From Maribacter huludaoensis (GTDB lineage Bacteria > Bacteroidota > Bacteroidia > Flavobacteriales > Flavobacteriaceae): DNA of 64,000 nucleotides. The position numbers and the translations under genes were made by a program. The stretch is from contig NZ_JARKMS010000002.1 in NCBI RefSeq assembly GCF_029350945.1, positions 607,984-671,983 of the forward strand, in the 5' to 3' direction. The notes beneath the pieces were generated by a model that saw only the letters and a program-made list of their open reading frames with translations, had not been told where the DNA came from and made no database searches. Each line of letters opens with the position of its first letter. Position 1 is the stretch's first letter. Shown piece by piece: positions 25,512-33,402 of this stretch.

Positions 25512-25874
25512 ATGAACAGGTCAAATAAAATTATTTATTACGTTGCCACAGGTATATTTACATTGGTAATGTTATTTTCCGCAGGTATGTATTTTTTTAA
25601 TCATGAATATGTAAAAGCGGCTTTTACCAGTTTGGGCTACCCAACCTATTTAATATATCCGTACGCTACGGCTAAGCTGTTAGGGTTGTTCGCTATTTGG
25701 AATCCTAAATTTTATCTAATAAAAGAATGGGCATATTCCGCATTTTTCTTTGCGGTTACCTTGGCATTTTTTGCGCACATAATGGTAGGTGATGGTGAAC
25801 AGATGGCAGCTGTTATTGCCTGGGTGTCATTGGTAGTTTCTTATGTCTTTAGCAAAAAGATTAAAACAGAATAA
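25512..25874 (+). CDS. DoxX-like small membrane protein
   Basis: 120 residues with four membrane segments (about residues 8-28, 46-66, 73-92, 97-115) and the pattern GYPTYLIYPYATAKLLGLFAIW, typical of the DoxX-like family (DoxX_2). Function of these proteins is unclear; many sit beside oxidoreductases, as here. 20 bp after FrnE, 13 bp before the HAD gene: one transcript. Confidence 0.8.
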   Translation: MNRSNKIIYYVATGIFTLVMLFSAGMYFFNHEYVKAAFTSLGYPTYLIYPYATAKLLGLFAIWNPKFYLIKEWAYSAFFFAVTLAFFAHIMVGDGEQMAAVIAWVSLVVSYVFSKKIKTE

Positions 25875-25887
25875 CGAGCATTTTAAT

Positions 25888-26592
25888 ATGGGTACTTCTA
25901 TTGTAAACAAAAATATACGACCAAAAGTATTGTTCTTTGATGTCAACGAAACGCTTTTAAATCTTACAAAAGTTCAAAAGAAAGTAGGGGAGGTTTTAGG
26001 TGGAAGAGAAGATTTGGTTACTCTTTGGTTTACGACCATGTTACAGTATTCATTAGTGACTTCTGCAAGTGGTCAATACAAACCCTTTGGACATATTGGT
26101 GCCGCTGCATTACAAATGGTGGCGGCAAATGTTGATATTCCCCTACCGGAAGAAGAGGCACGCAAAACTATTTCTGAGGAGATGGGTAGTTTACCTGCCC
26201 ATCCAGAAGTTAAAGAAGCACTTACACAATTGAAAACTGCCGGATACAAATTGGTAGCCTTCACCAATTCATCTAAAGACGGATTAAAAAAGCAATTTGA
26301 ATATGCCGGTTTGACCGAGTATTTTGATGACATGCTAAGCGTTGAACCAACAGGAAAGTTCAAGCCTTTTACCGATACCTATGCGTGGGGAGCAAAACAA
26401 ATGTGTGTAGAATTAAAGGAGTGTATGCTTGTAGCGGCCCACGGATGGGATGTTGCCGGTGCACTTTGGGCAGGGTGGCGCGCAGCGTTTATCAGTAGAC
26501 CTGGGCAACAAGAATATCCGTTAGCTCCAAAAACAGAAATTATAGCGTCAGATTTAAAAAAGGCAGCAGATATTTTAGTGACCTACAGCTAG
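25888..26592 (+). CDS. Type II (S)-2-haloacid dehalogenase-like HAD hydrolase
   Basis: 234 residues from ATG 25888; a longer frame from 25843 overlaps the DoxX-like gene. HAD motifs: nucleophile Asp18 in FFDVNETLLN, FTNSSKDGL (motif II), Lys in GKFKPFTDTYAWGAKQ (motif III) and HGWDVAGALWAGWRAAFI (motif IV). The VNETLL signature and W-A-G-WR pattern are those of type II L-haloacid dehalogenases. Natural substrate in this organism is unknown. Last gene of the operon. Confidence 0.88.
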   Translation: MGTSIVNKNIRPKVLFFDVNETLLNLTKVQKKVGEVLGGREDLVTLWFTTMLQYSLVTSASGQYKPFGHIGAAALQMVAANVDIPLPEEEARKTISEEMGSLPAHPEVKEALTQLKTAGYKLVAFTNSSKDGLKKQFEYAGLTEYFDDMLSVEPTGKFKPFTDTYAWGAKQMCVELKECMLVAAHGWDVAGALWAGWRAAFISRPGQQEYPLAPKTEIIASDLKKAADILVTYS

Positions 26593-26638
26593 ATAATTTG
26601 ACTATTTCATTTTCAAATAAAATGCATCTTAGAATATG

Positions 26639-26646
26639 TATCTTTG
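26639..26646 (+). promoter_or_regulatory. -7 promoter box of the coiled-coil lipoprotein gene
   Basis: Exact TATCTTTG, 29 bases before the ATG at 26675; no clear TTG at the -33 distance. Confidence 0.55.
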
Positions 26647-26674
26647 CAGTACCATTAACTAAAGAAAGTATTAC

Positions 26675-27328
26675 ATGTTTAAAAGAACACTATTTGTTGC
26701 CCTAATTGCCCTTACCTTAACTTCTTGTTGGAAAGATAAAAGTCCGGAAGACCTTATTCGTTTAAAGGATAAATTTAAGTCTCAGGTAGACGATTTTGAA
26801 AGTAAAAAGGAAACCGCCAATAAAAATGTGAACAAAGGTCTAGAATCTTTAAATGCATTAAAAAGTGCGTTAGAAGATACCAAGAATGAAGATAAGGAAT
26901 TTGCCAAGGTATATGGAGATTGGGAGAAAGTGGATCGTCGTGTCAATAACTTGAATAAGGAGTACGAAGATTTAAAGGAAAAGGCTTCCAATCTATTTAC
27001 GGCGATGGAAACACAGACCAATAGTCTTAGTGATGAAAGGAGTAAGAAAACGCTTTTGGGAGCTATTGAAAAAGCTAGGACCAAGTATAACGCTACATTG
27101 GCAAACACTTCGCAAGCGATCGACAAATTAAGATTGTTACATGGAGATGCCGTTGAGGTCGTAAAAGCCTTAGAAGTAGCTGCTGCCCTAAATTCTTTCG
27201 ATAATATCAATGATCAAATGAAAAGTATAGAAGGTCGTGTAGACGGTATTATGCAAGAATTGAACGTTGCCGTTGTAGAAAGTAAAAAACTGTACGAAAA
27301 GAAAATTACCGAGTTAGGGGAAGAGTAG
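26675..27328 (+). CDS. Coiled-coil lipoprotein
   Basis: 217 residues. Lipoprotein leader MFKRTLFVALIALTLTSC (Cys18), after which nearly the whole protein is alpha-helical and highly charged with heptad-like spacing (KDKFKSQVDDFESKKETANKNVNKGLESLN..., RVNNLNKEYEDLKEKASNLF). Predicted to be a helical bundle on the periplasmic face of a membrane. Family not recognised. Single gene with its own -7 box and a strong terminator. Confidence 0.75.
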   Translation: MFKRTLFVALIALTLTSCWKDKSPEDLIRLKDKFKSQVDDFESKKETANKNVNKGLESLNALKSALEDTKNEDKEFAKVYGDWEKVDRRVNNLNKEYEDLKEKASNLFTAMETQTNSLSDERSKKTLLGAIEKARTKYNATLANTSQAIDKLRLLHGDAVEVVKALEVAAALNSFDNINDQMKSIEGRVDGIMQELNVAVVESKKLYEKKITELGEE

Positions 27329-27350
27329 CATTACACTTCTTTTAAAATAA

Positions 27351-27385
27351 AAAAGCCAGTATTTTTAAAATACTGGCTTTTTTTA
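27351..27385 (+). terminator. Rho-independent terminator
   Basis: Stem AAAGCCAGTATTTT / AAAATACTGGCTTT followed by a T tract, 23 bases after the coiled-coil lipoprotein stop. Confidence 0.9.
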
Positions 27386-27616
27386 TTGGTTAGGTACCGA
27401 ACAACTAACTTTTTAATAATGCTGCTTAATTAACAATTTTATTTGTTGTATTCTATACAATATTTCTGCTATGATTAATTTGATAAACGAAACCATGTTT
27501 TTCTTTTTGTAATTATAATATTACAAATTTTGATTGCTTTTCGTATATTTCTCGGAATGATTCGATATCATTCTTTTAATGAAATAATTCTATTAAATAA
27601 AAAAGGAATAATAGTT

Positions 27617-28180
27617 ATGAAAAAACTTCAACTTTTAAGCATTCTAACTCTTTCGTTGATTTCAAGTGCATTTGGTCAATTAGATAGCAAAGAATTAGTA
27701 TCTGAAAACCAGAAACTCAAAGCAGATATAACTCTTCAGAATAAAACTATCTCTAAGCTTAAAGGTGAAGTAGATTATTTGAAAGAAACTTTGAGTTTAA
27801 TCCATTCAAAAATATCTAAAGATGAAAAGGATGTTTCCTTTAAAATTAATCATGTAGAAGGTGATTTAGATACAGGGAAAATTATTATTGAGGGGATTTT
27901 GATAAATAATGGAGTTTTGAGGTCGATTCAAGGTCAAAAAGCTAATGCTTTTGACCCAAAAGGAAATGGTATTAATTCTTATAAAGTTATGTTCGGTAAT
28001 GTTGTAAGAATTTCTAAATTACTTAAAGATGTTCCAGTAAAGTTCAATATTGAACTCGAGCCAATATCTGATGCACCTCCAGTCCTTAAAGCTCTAACAG
28101 TGAATTTTTATTCAAATGTTGGCTACAAAAAAGACCCGATAAATGTTGTGTTTAAAAACTTAAATATAATTTGGAATTAA
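27617..28180 (+). CDS. Secreted protein with coiled coil, unknown family
   Basis: 187 residues from ATG 27617 (a frame from 27530 lacks a leader). SPI signal MKKLQLLSILTLSLISSAFGQ, a coiled coil (ENQKLKADITLQNKTISKLKGEVDYLKETL, about residues 30-65), then a beta-rich domain (FKINHVEGDLDTGKIIIEGILINNG...) that resembles a small Ig/sandwich fold ending in VVFKNLNIIWN. AT-rich, in the accessory pocket that begins here. Not recognised. Confidence 0.6.
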   Translation: MKKLQLLSILTLSLISSAFGQLDSKELVSENQKLKADITLQNKTISKLKGEVDYLKETLSLIHSKISKDEKDVSFKINHVEGDLDTGKIIIEGILINNGVLRSIQGQKANAFDPKGNGINSYKVMFGNVVRISKLLKDVPVKFNIELEPISDAPPVLKALTVNFYSNVGYKKDPINVVFKNLNIIWN

Positions 28181-28209
28181 ATTAATTATTAGTGTAATAA
28201 AATAAATGT

Positions 28210-28650
28210 ATGAAAAAGATTACTACCATCTTATTGTTGGCTTTTATTTTGACTTCTTGCAAATCGGAAAATAGAAAAAACGAAATAGCACCTGACAAAA
28301 CTATAACTGAAAAAATGGCTGATGAGGCAGGAAAAATCATTTCAGAAGATGTGTATGAAATTAATAAAGGAGAAAAAGGTGGGAAGATCTTTATTATTGA
28401 GGGAACTAAACTTTACGCTGTTGGAAAAAATGATTCTAAAGATTTGTTTTTAGAAAAAAGAGGAGATAAAGTATACGATTTTAGCAAAGGAGAAAATGGC
28501 TCTAATGCTGTTTTTATTTATGAGGGTGATAAATATTGGGAGATTAATAAAAAAACCGGTGAAAAAGGAAATCTTGTTTTTGAGAGGAAGGGAGATTTTA
28601 TTTATCAAAAAGGAAAAAATGGTATGGAAAAAGTGTTTATAGTAGATTGA
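28210..28650 (+). CDS. Small lipoprotein with repeated beta units
   Basis: 146 residues. Lipoprotein signal MKKITTILLLAFILTSC (Cys17). The mature part from residue 45 is built of about five repeated strand-turn units with GEKGGKIFII / GENGSNAVFIY / GEKGNLVFER / GKNGMEKVFIV, i.e. a recurring E/N-K-G-x(2-4)-hydrophobic pattern, suggesting a small solenoid or propeller fragment. Follows the secreted protein by 29 bp, likely co-transcribed. Family unknown. Confidence 0.6.
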   Translation: MKKITTILLLAFILTSCKSENRKNEIAPDKTITEKMADEAGKIISEDVYEINKGEKGGKIFIIEGTKLYAVGKNDSKDLFLEKRGDKVYDFSKGENGSNAVFIYEGDKYWEINKKTGEKGNLVFERKGDFIYQKGKNGMEKVFIVD

Positions 28651-28772
28651 AAAATCACGGAGGACCATTTACATGTAGCATTGTTAACATAGGTTTTTCT
28701 GCAGATTTGAACCCATTCGTAAATACTGACATATTTTTATATTTAGATATTGGTAAAACAAAGAAATTTTAA
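28647..28772 (+). pseudogene. C-terminal remnant of a barrel-like protein
   Basis: A reading frame without a good start (first codon TTG at 28647, overlapping the lipoprotein stop) gives about 41 residues with alternating strand-like ends (IVNIGFSADLNPFV, then IFLYLDIGKTKKF) and a TAA at 28770-28772. This looks like the last strands of an outer-membrane barrel, left behind after loss of the rest. Could also be chance. No intact neighbour encodes the missing part. Confidence 0.3.
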
Positions 28773-28839
28773 AAATTTGGTTCTGTGTTAATCCGTAAAG
28801 TTAGTGTCTTTTTACACGCTATATTTCATACACAAGTCC

Positions 28840-28852
28840 GTTGTGTTTAATT
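28840..28852 (+). repeat. Left arm of the inverted repeat flanking gene 28863-29576
   Basis: GTTGTGTTTAATT; its reverse complement matches 29571-29583 at 12 of 13 bases. The left arm is also the right half of a local hairpin (ACACAA gtccg TTGTGT, 28830-28846). Confidence 0.55.
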
Positions 28853-28862
28853 ATAAAAAAGT

Positions 28863-29576
28863 TTGATAGAACAAGAAATATTTCGAGAAAAACGAGAACA
28901 AAGGAGAATTGGACTCCAAATCTTTTTTACGAATCTTCAAAATAATCACTACGATTTTGTTTCTAATAACTTAATCAAAGAACTCGAAAAAAAGGTAGTT
29001 GAGCTAAAATCTCAAATTGAGATTGACATAAAAGTACCTGGCTACATGAAACACATGAAGGTTTACTTTCTGGACAAAGAACTTTATGCGGTTTCAGAAA
29101 TGAAAATACTTTATGGTTACAAACATTTTGAAACTCATTTGAAGTGGTTGTTGAAGGCTTCCTACTCATCCGAAATCAATGAAAGGCAATTATTTCGTTG
29201 GGAAAATGTTGAAGATTTTTTAACATCTAAAAAAATAAGTCCAAAGGAATTATCAAATTATTTAGAACTGCGGGACCTAAGAAATCTCAACAATGCGATA
29301 AAACATTCAATGAATATTCTGGATAATAAAACGAAAAATATAAAAGAGTTTCAAAACAAAAAGAACTTGAATTACAGAGATCTCTTAAGTTTCTATTCTA
29401 GAGTTGAGGATAGCTCTATGAAATTTATACAATCATTATCTGAGCGAATTGAAAAGGACTTGTATGAATTTGACAACGAACGGATAGAAAATATTAGCGA
29501 TAAAATCGTAACGCGAATGGACACTAAAACCGTTGACAAATTGATTAAAAAATTGGAGGCGAAGAAAAATAACTAA
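28863..29576 (+). CDS. Unknown cytoplasmic protein in a repeat-flanked unit
   Basis: 237 residues, no signal peptide or membrane segment. Highly charged and helical (KELEKKVVELKSQIEIDIKV), with a middle section KILYGYKHFETHLKWLLKASY and a segment ELRDLRNLNNAIKHS that recalls HEPN/AbiV-like helical domains, though the canonical R-x(4-6)-H spacing is not met. No ATG is available: the frame opens with TTG at 28863, ten bases after the left inverted-repeat arm, and the stop codon lies inside the right arm. Such tight packing between repeats looks like a mobile cassette. Function unknown. Confidence 0.55.
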   Translation: MIEQEIFREKREQRRIGLQIFFTNLQNNHYDFVSNNLIKELEKKVVELKSQIEIDIKVPGYMKHMKVYFLDKELYAVSEMKILYGYKHFETHLKWLLKASYSSEINERQLFRWENVEDFLTSKKISPKELSNYLELRDLRNLNNAIKHSMNILDNKTKNIKEFQNKKNLNYRDLLSFYSRVEDSSMKFIQSLSERIEKDLYEFDNERIENISDKIVTRMDTKTVDKLIKKLEAKKNN

Positions 29577-29583
29577 ACACAAC
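29571..29583 (-). repeat. Right arm of the inverted repeat flanking gene 28863-29576
   Basis: AACTAAACACAAC, complementary to 28840-28852 with one mismatch; contains the TAA stop of the enclosed gene. Confidence 0.55.
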
Positions 29584-29896
29584 ACAACCTATAAATAATA
29601 TGGGCTTCGGGCTTTGCCAGTGGGTTTGTGTATTTTGCGACGACCGCTAAATCTTATGGATTTAGCTTTAGATAAGAAAAAATATTTTAAAATAATAAGT
29701 TTTAACTACGTCAGAAATCGGAAACAAAAAGTTTCTTTGCCTCACTACACGTAGCCGTACCACAAAAAACAAATTTTCAAATAATATAATCTTTAAGCTT
29801 AAAAGAGGTTAATATATACTAATAAAACCACTACAAATCATTTCATCAAAAATTGAATCAGTTTAAAAATTAGAAGCTCCATTTACGGAAGAAGAC
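29577..29896. other. 320-base non-coding stretch with a structured element
   Basis: No intact gene. It holds a hairpin GCTAAATC ttatg GATTTAGC (29646-29666) inside a GC-richer block (29598-29670, ...GGGCTTCGGGCTTTGCC...) that stands out from the AT-rich surroundings, and a later block CACTACACGTAGCCGTACCAC (29742-29762). From 29810 a frame continuous with the next gene is interrupted by TAA at 29864-29866 (peptides before and after look related to a coding region), so this may be the decayed 5' part of gene 29897-30340. I recall similar structured blocks beside orphan genes in other Flavobacteriaceae, but cannot search. Confidence 0.4.
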
Positions 29897-30340
29897 TTGA
29901 AAATTATTCCCTCTAAGAGCAAAAAATCTAATGTGGCATGGTTTATTGCTAATATAATTTTAGGTGTTATTGCTATAGGGTTATTAAAACAACCAGGCTT
30001 TGGATTTATTGAATTTTTAGCTTGTTTCTTTTTTGCTATTTCATTTATTCCATACTTACGTTTCTTTTATAAAAGCCCAACTGAGAAAGATTTAGATGCG
30101 AAAATTAAATTTCCTACCGAGCTAAAAGTAAAATACAAAAGAAGAGATTTGGATAACTTCTATCATTATGAAATAGAATTTGAACAGAACCCGGATATTG
30201 ATAAATATGGTCTGTTGAAAAAAGATTTTGAAAAAGTAAATGTGGGTGATGTAATTTATATAGAGTTCTCTAAATATGGTCGTTGGATTTTAAAAATTGA
30301 ATGTAATGACGAAGACATTGAAAATCCTAATAATGTGTAA
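29897..30340 (+). CDS. Two-helix membrane protein, unknown; possibly 5'-truncated
   Basis: 147 residues with two membrane helices in the first 55 (VAWFIANIILGVIAIGLL and FIEFLACFFFAISFIPYL) and a soluble C-terminal domain (residues 65-140, LKVKYKRRDLDNFYHYEIEFEQ ... GDVIYIEFSKYGRWILKIE) that looks like a small beta domain. Only a TTG start (29897) is available, and the frame continues upstream as KLEAPFTEEDL up to a TAA at 29864, so the true protein may have been longer. Not recognised. Confidence 0.5.
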   Translation: MKIIPSKSKKSNVAWFIANIILGVIAIGLLKQPGFGFIEFLACFFFAISFIPYLRFFYKSPTEKDLDAKIKFPTELKVKYKRRDLDNFYHYEIEFEQNPDIDKYGLLKKDFEKVNVGDVIYIEFSKYGRWILKIECNDEDIENPNNV

Positions 30341-30406
30341 TTGGGCGGTGTTTAAATTCAGGAAAAAACAACTAACAATCTTATGTTAAATTAATAGCAA
30401 AAGTTC

Positions 30407-30435
30407 TTTGCCAACTCTGGCTATTAATACCTTTA
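30407..30435 (+). promoter_or_regulatory. Promoter of the peroxiredoxin-like gene
   Basis: TTTG (30407-30410), 17-base spacer, TACCTTTA (30428-30435): close to the flavobacterial TTTG-N17-23-TAnnTTTG pattern, 27 bases before the ATG. Confidence 0.55.
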
Positions 30436-30461
30436 CTGTTCATATCAAGTAAACTTAAATC

Positions 30462-31112
30462 ATGAAAAGCTTAAAAGAACAAACCGATGCTAAAATTGCT
30501 TCTGGCAGATTGGCAAAACCTGAATTCATGAAGGGTGTAGATGAAGTAATAGCGGAAGCAAAATCCTTTGAAAAAGGCGCTAATGCGGTAAAGATTGGGC
30601 AAAAAGCCCCTGATTTTGAGCTGCCCAATGCTGTGGGAGAAACAATATCTTTGAGCGATTTAAGAAAACAAGGCGCGGTAGTGGTTACATTTTATCGCGG
30701 AGATTGGTGTCCATATTGCAATTTGCAATTGAGGGCGCTACAGGCTAGATTGACCGAAATACAAGCTTTAAGTGCTACGTTGGTAGCTATAAGTCCGCAA
30801 GTACCAGATGGCTCCTTGACAAAAAGTGAAATCAATGAAATGGATTTTATAGTATTGTCCGATCAAAATGCAAAAGTAGCTGCCGAATACGGGGTAGCTT
30901 GGGATGTACCTGAGTTTTTGTTGGATCATATGCGGATAGATCGTAGGTTAGATCTAGAAACCATAAATAATGGTAATGGAAATATTCTGCCCATACCGGC
31001 TACATTTATTTTAGGAAAAGATGGTCTTGTTAAATGGAGTTATGTTAATGTGGATTATAGAACACGTTCAGAGCCAGAAGAGATTATAGCGGAATTAAAG
31101 AAGCTGTCTTAG
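30462..31112 (+). CDS. Peroxiredoxin-like (AhpC/TSA) protein
   Basis: 216 residues, cytoplasmic. Thioredoxin-fold AhpC/TSA domain (about residues 45-215) after a helical N-terminal extension. The redox site is FYRGDWCPYCNLQL with Cys83 and Cys86, i.e. a CxxC instead of the T-x-x-C of classic 2-Cys peroxiredoxins; this is typical of the peroxiredoxin-like family with WCPYC. Probably peroxide or thiol detoxification. Single gene with a recognisable promoter. Start ATG at 30462. Confidence 0.88.
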   Translation: MKSLKEQTDAKIASGRLAKPEFMKGVDEVIAEAKSFEKGANAVKIGQKAPDFELPNAVGETISLSDLRKQGAVVVTFYRGDWCPYCNLQLRALQARLTEIQALSATLVAISPQVPDGSLTKSEINEMDFIVLSDQNAKVAAEYGVAWDVPEFLLDHMRIDRRLDLETINNGNGNILPIPATFILGKDGLVKWSYVNVDYRTRSEPEEIIAELKKLS

Positions 31113-31395
31113 GTAGTGAAAAGGTAATAGGATCATTTTGTATGCATTAAATACAAATGCAATCTACAATATTTGCTGATGTTCAGTATTTCAAATACTT
31201 AAGAACCTAGAGGTAATTTACTTCAATGGATGAAACGCCTAAATACGAAAAGCGCCTGCATACACTTTCATACATACTTGAATGCTAGATGTTGAATCAG
31301 CGGTATTTTCCACTTACTACAGGATATACGTTTACATTTTAAAAAAAATGGTAAGACCGCTGCTAGCTTGGTACTTAAAGGCGAATTACTAAATT
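31113..31395 (+). pseudogene. Non-coding stretch with likely gene remnant (around 31272-31400)
   Basis: No intact gene. The best remnant reads, after a TGA, as ISGIFHLLQDIRLHFKKNG then KTAASLVLKGELLNF, a coding-like segment reminiscent of the C-terminal domain found after S12-type serine hydrolases. Another frame just upstream (31282 on) gives LDVESAVFSTYYR, also coding-like, so the relic would carry a frameshift. It runs into the 3' end of the convergent Lrp gene. Confidence 0.3.
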
Positions 31396-31854
31396 TTAAT
31401 AGTCTAAATGATAACCGGTACTATCTTTCACTGAGTTTAAAACGAACGAACTGTGTATAGTTGAAATTCCGTCGATGATTGATAGTTTTTCATTAATAAA
31501 TTCATGGAACGCCGCTATATCATCTAACGCAATTTTCAATAAGTAATCAAAGTTACCTGATACTTGATGACATTCCATTATATCGGGGAGCAGCAATATT
31601 TGTTCTTTAAAGCTGTCCGCTAATTTCTTCTGTTGTTTGGACAAGGTTACTTGGCAGTAGGCTATTAATTTCTTTTCTATTTTGGTTCTATCCAATAGCG
31701 CAACATAGGCCTTAATAATTTGTTGCTGTTCCAGTTTTCTTATTCTTTCATAAGTAGGGGTAACACTTAACCCTACTTTAGAAGCAATTTCTTTGGTGTT
31801 TTGCTTTGCATTTTCTTGAAGCTGCATTAATATTTTACCATCTATAGTATCCAT
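31396..31854 (-). CDS. Lrp/AsnC-family transcriptional regulator
   Basis: 152 residues. N-terminal winged HTH (residues 1-60: MDTIDGKILMQLQENAKQNTKEIASKVGLSVTPTYERIRKLEQQQII) and C-terminal RAM/AsnC domain (PDIMECHQVSGNFDYLLKIALDD, with the conserved SGxxDY ligand loop). Divergent from the histidine decarboxylase gene, with an AT-rich dyad between the two starts, so it is the likely regulator of that gene. Effector amino acid cannot be read. Confidence 0.92.
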   Translation of the reverse strand: MDTIDGKILMQLQENAKQNTKEIASKVGLSVTPTYERIRKLEQQQIIKAYVALLDRTKIEKKLIAYCQVTLSKQQKKLADSFKEQILLLPDIMECHQVSGNFDYLLKIALDDIAAFHEFINEKLSIIDGISTIHSSFVLNSVKDSTGYHLDY

Positions 31855-31906
31855 GCCAGTTTATTTTTCTAGTATTCAAATTCTTTTTGGTGAATTTAGT
31901 TATTTT

Positions 31907-31933
31907 AAACTGTTATTTTAATAAAAATAGTTT
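31907..31933. promoter_or_regulatory. Lrp-type operator candidate
   Basis: Dyad AAACT ... AGTTT (arms 31907-31911 and 31929-31933) enclosing the near-palindrome TTATTTTAATAA (31913-31924), i.e. TTATT-N2-AATAA. This fits the loose AT-rich consensus of Lrp/AsnC proteins and lies between the divergent lrp-like and decarboxylase genes. Confidence 0.45.
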
Positions 31934-32021
31934 CATATTCCGCATTTGTTTTATATGTAGTAATATTTTATTAGTAATTGTAATTTTACAGTATTATAAT
32001 ACGAATAGAAATTTAACGACC

Positions 32022-33164
32022 ATGAATAACGAACAACAGATAGATGAGCTGTTAACCAAATTAATTCAAGAGAAAGATAGAGTTATAGGTTACCCGGTAG
32101 CAAAGGATTTTGATTATTCAAGATTGTACGAATTTTTAAAACACCCCATTAATAATGTAGGTGATCCTTATGAGGATAATACCTATAAGGTTCAAACTCA
32201 TGAAATGGAACGGGAAGTGGTTGATTTCTTTGCAAAATTGTATAGAGCGGATCCAAACGATTTTTGGGGCTATGTAACCAATGGTGGTTCTGAAAGTAAT
32301 CTATACGGTCTTTATTTGGCCAGGGAATCCCATCCAAAGGCAATGGTCTATTTTTCAGAATCTACGCACTACAGTGTTAAAAAGAACATTCATTTGTTGA
32401 ACTTGCCCAGTATTACCATTAGAGCGCAAGAGAATGGAGAGTTAGATTATGAGGATTTGGAGAATACCCTTCAATTAAATAGAGATAAGCCAGCTATTAT
32501 ATTGACCACCTTTGGAACTACAATGACAGAGGCAAAGGATGATGTTTCTGAGGTAAAAAGAATATTGAAGAAGTTGGCGATTCAAAATCACTACATACAT
32601 TGCGATGCCGCTTTAGCCGGGTCTTATGGTCAATTTATTGAGCCGCGTATTCCTTTTGATTTTCAAGATGGCGCCGATAGTATCTCCATCAGTGGCCACA
32701 AGTTTATAGGTTCGCCATTCCCATCTGGTGTCATTATAGCCAAGCGATCGTTAAGGGACCGTATAGCTCGGGGAATATCTTATATTGGTTCATTGGATAC
32801 AACGATTACCGGATCAAGAAATGGCCACAGTCCTCTGTTTTTATGGTATGCCATCAAGAAAATGGGAGTTAAAGGCTTAGAGGCCCGTTACCGTCATAGT
32901 TTGGAGACCGCAAAGTATTGCAAGCAAGAATTGATAAAAATAGGAATCAACGCTTGGATGAACGAAGGGGCGATTACCGTAGTATTACCAAAAGTATCAG
33001 ATGCTATTAAAAAGAAGTGGCAATTGGCTACGGATGATATTACGCATGTGATCTGTATGCCCAATGTTACCAAAGAGCAAATAGATGAGTTTATAAAAGA
33101 TATTGTAAGTGAACAGCAAAAGTCGAAGATCAATGATGGCCATTATTTGGCACTACATGACTAG
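32022..33164 (+). CDS. hdc: PLP-dependent histidine decarboxylase-like enzyme
   Basis: 380 residues from ATG 32022 (upstream frame from 31887 crosses the promoter). Group II amino-acid decarboxylase: VTNGGSESNLYG, the PLP-stacking His116 in ESTHYSVKKN, Asp195 in HCDAALAG and the Schiff-base Lys227 in ISGHKFIG. The sequence FIGSPFPSGVIIAKR and length (about 380) match bacterial PLP-type histidine decarboxylases. Product would be histamine, but related serine decarboxylases cannot be ruled out. Divergent Lrp-family regulator next door; a terminator follows. Confidence 0.85.
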   Translation: MNNEQQIDELLTKLIQEKDRVIGYPVAKDFDYSRLYEFLKHPINNVGDPYEDNTYKVQTHEMEREVVDFFAKLYRADPNDFWGYVTNGGSESNLYGLYLARESHPKAMVYFSESTHYSVKKNIHLLNLPSITIRAQENGELDYEDLENTLQLNRDKPAIILTTFGTTMTEAKDDVSEVKRILKKLAIQNHYIHCDAALAGSYGQFIEPRIPFDFQDGADSISISGHKFIGSPFPSGVIIAKRSLRDRIARGISYIGSLDTTITGSRNGHSPLFLWYAIKKMGVKGLEARYRHSLETAKYCKQELIKIGINAWMNEGAITVVLPKVSDAIKKKWQLATDDITHVICMPNVTKEQIDEFIKDIVSEQQKSKINDGHYLALHD

Positions 33165-33186
33165 TAGAAATTTTTAAGTAAAAGTT

Positions 33187-33228
33187 AGGTTCCATTTCGT
33201 TACAATTCGAGGTGGGACCTTTTTTTTG
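33187..33228 (+). terminator. Terminator of the histidine decarboxylase gene
   Basis: Stem AGGTTCCATTTCG / CGAGGTGGGACCT (three wobble pairs) around TTACAATT, followed by eight T. Confidence 0.8.
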
Positions 33229-33402
33229 ATACGTCGGATTTGGACATTAAAAAAATTGGAACTTAAATTTCTGCAAATGTTAACTTTAAAAAGTATTCTG
33301 GAATATTTCTTTACTTTAAACAATATGTTGAACATAAAATGAGGTATATTCAATCCTTGAAATTTTAAGGATCGGTAAAACTTATTTAACCTGTTGCTGT
33401 AA

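Noticed and set aside
28700-28730. TTTGAACCC stretch as part of a tRNA T arm
   Set aside because: No acceptor or anticodon stems around it can be folded; no tRNA seen.
28863-29576. HEPN-type RNase toxin reading of the repeat-flanked gene
   Set aside because: The LRNLNNAIKH segment looks HEPN-like, but the R-x(4-6)-H spacing is off by one and no antitoxin partner is adjacent, so I left it as unknown.
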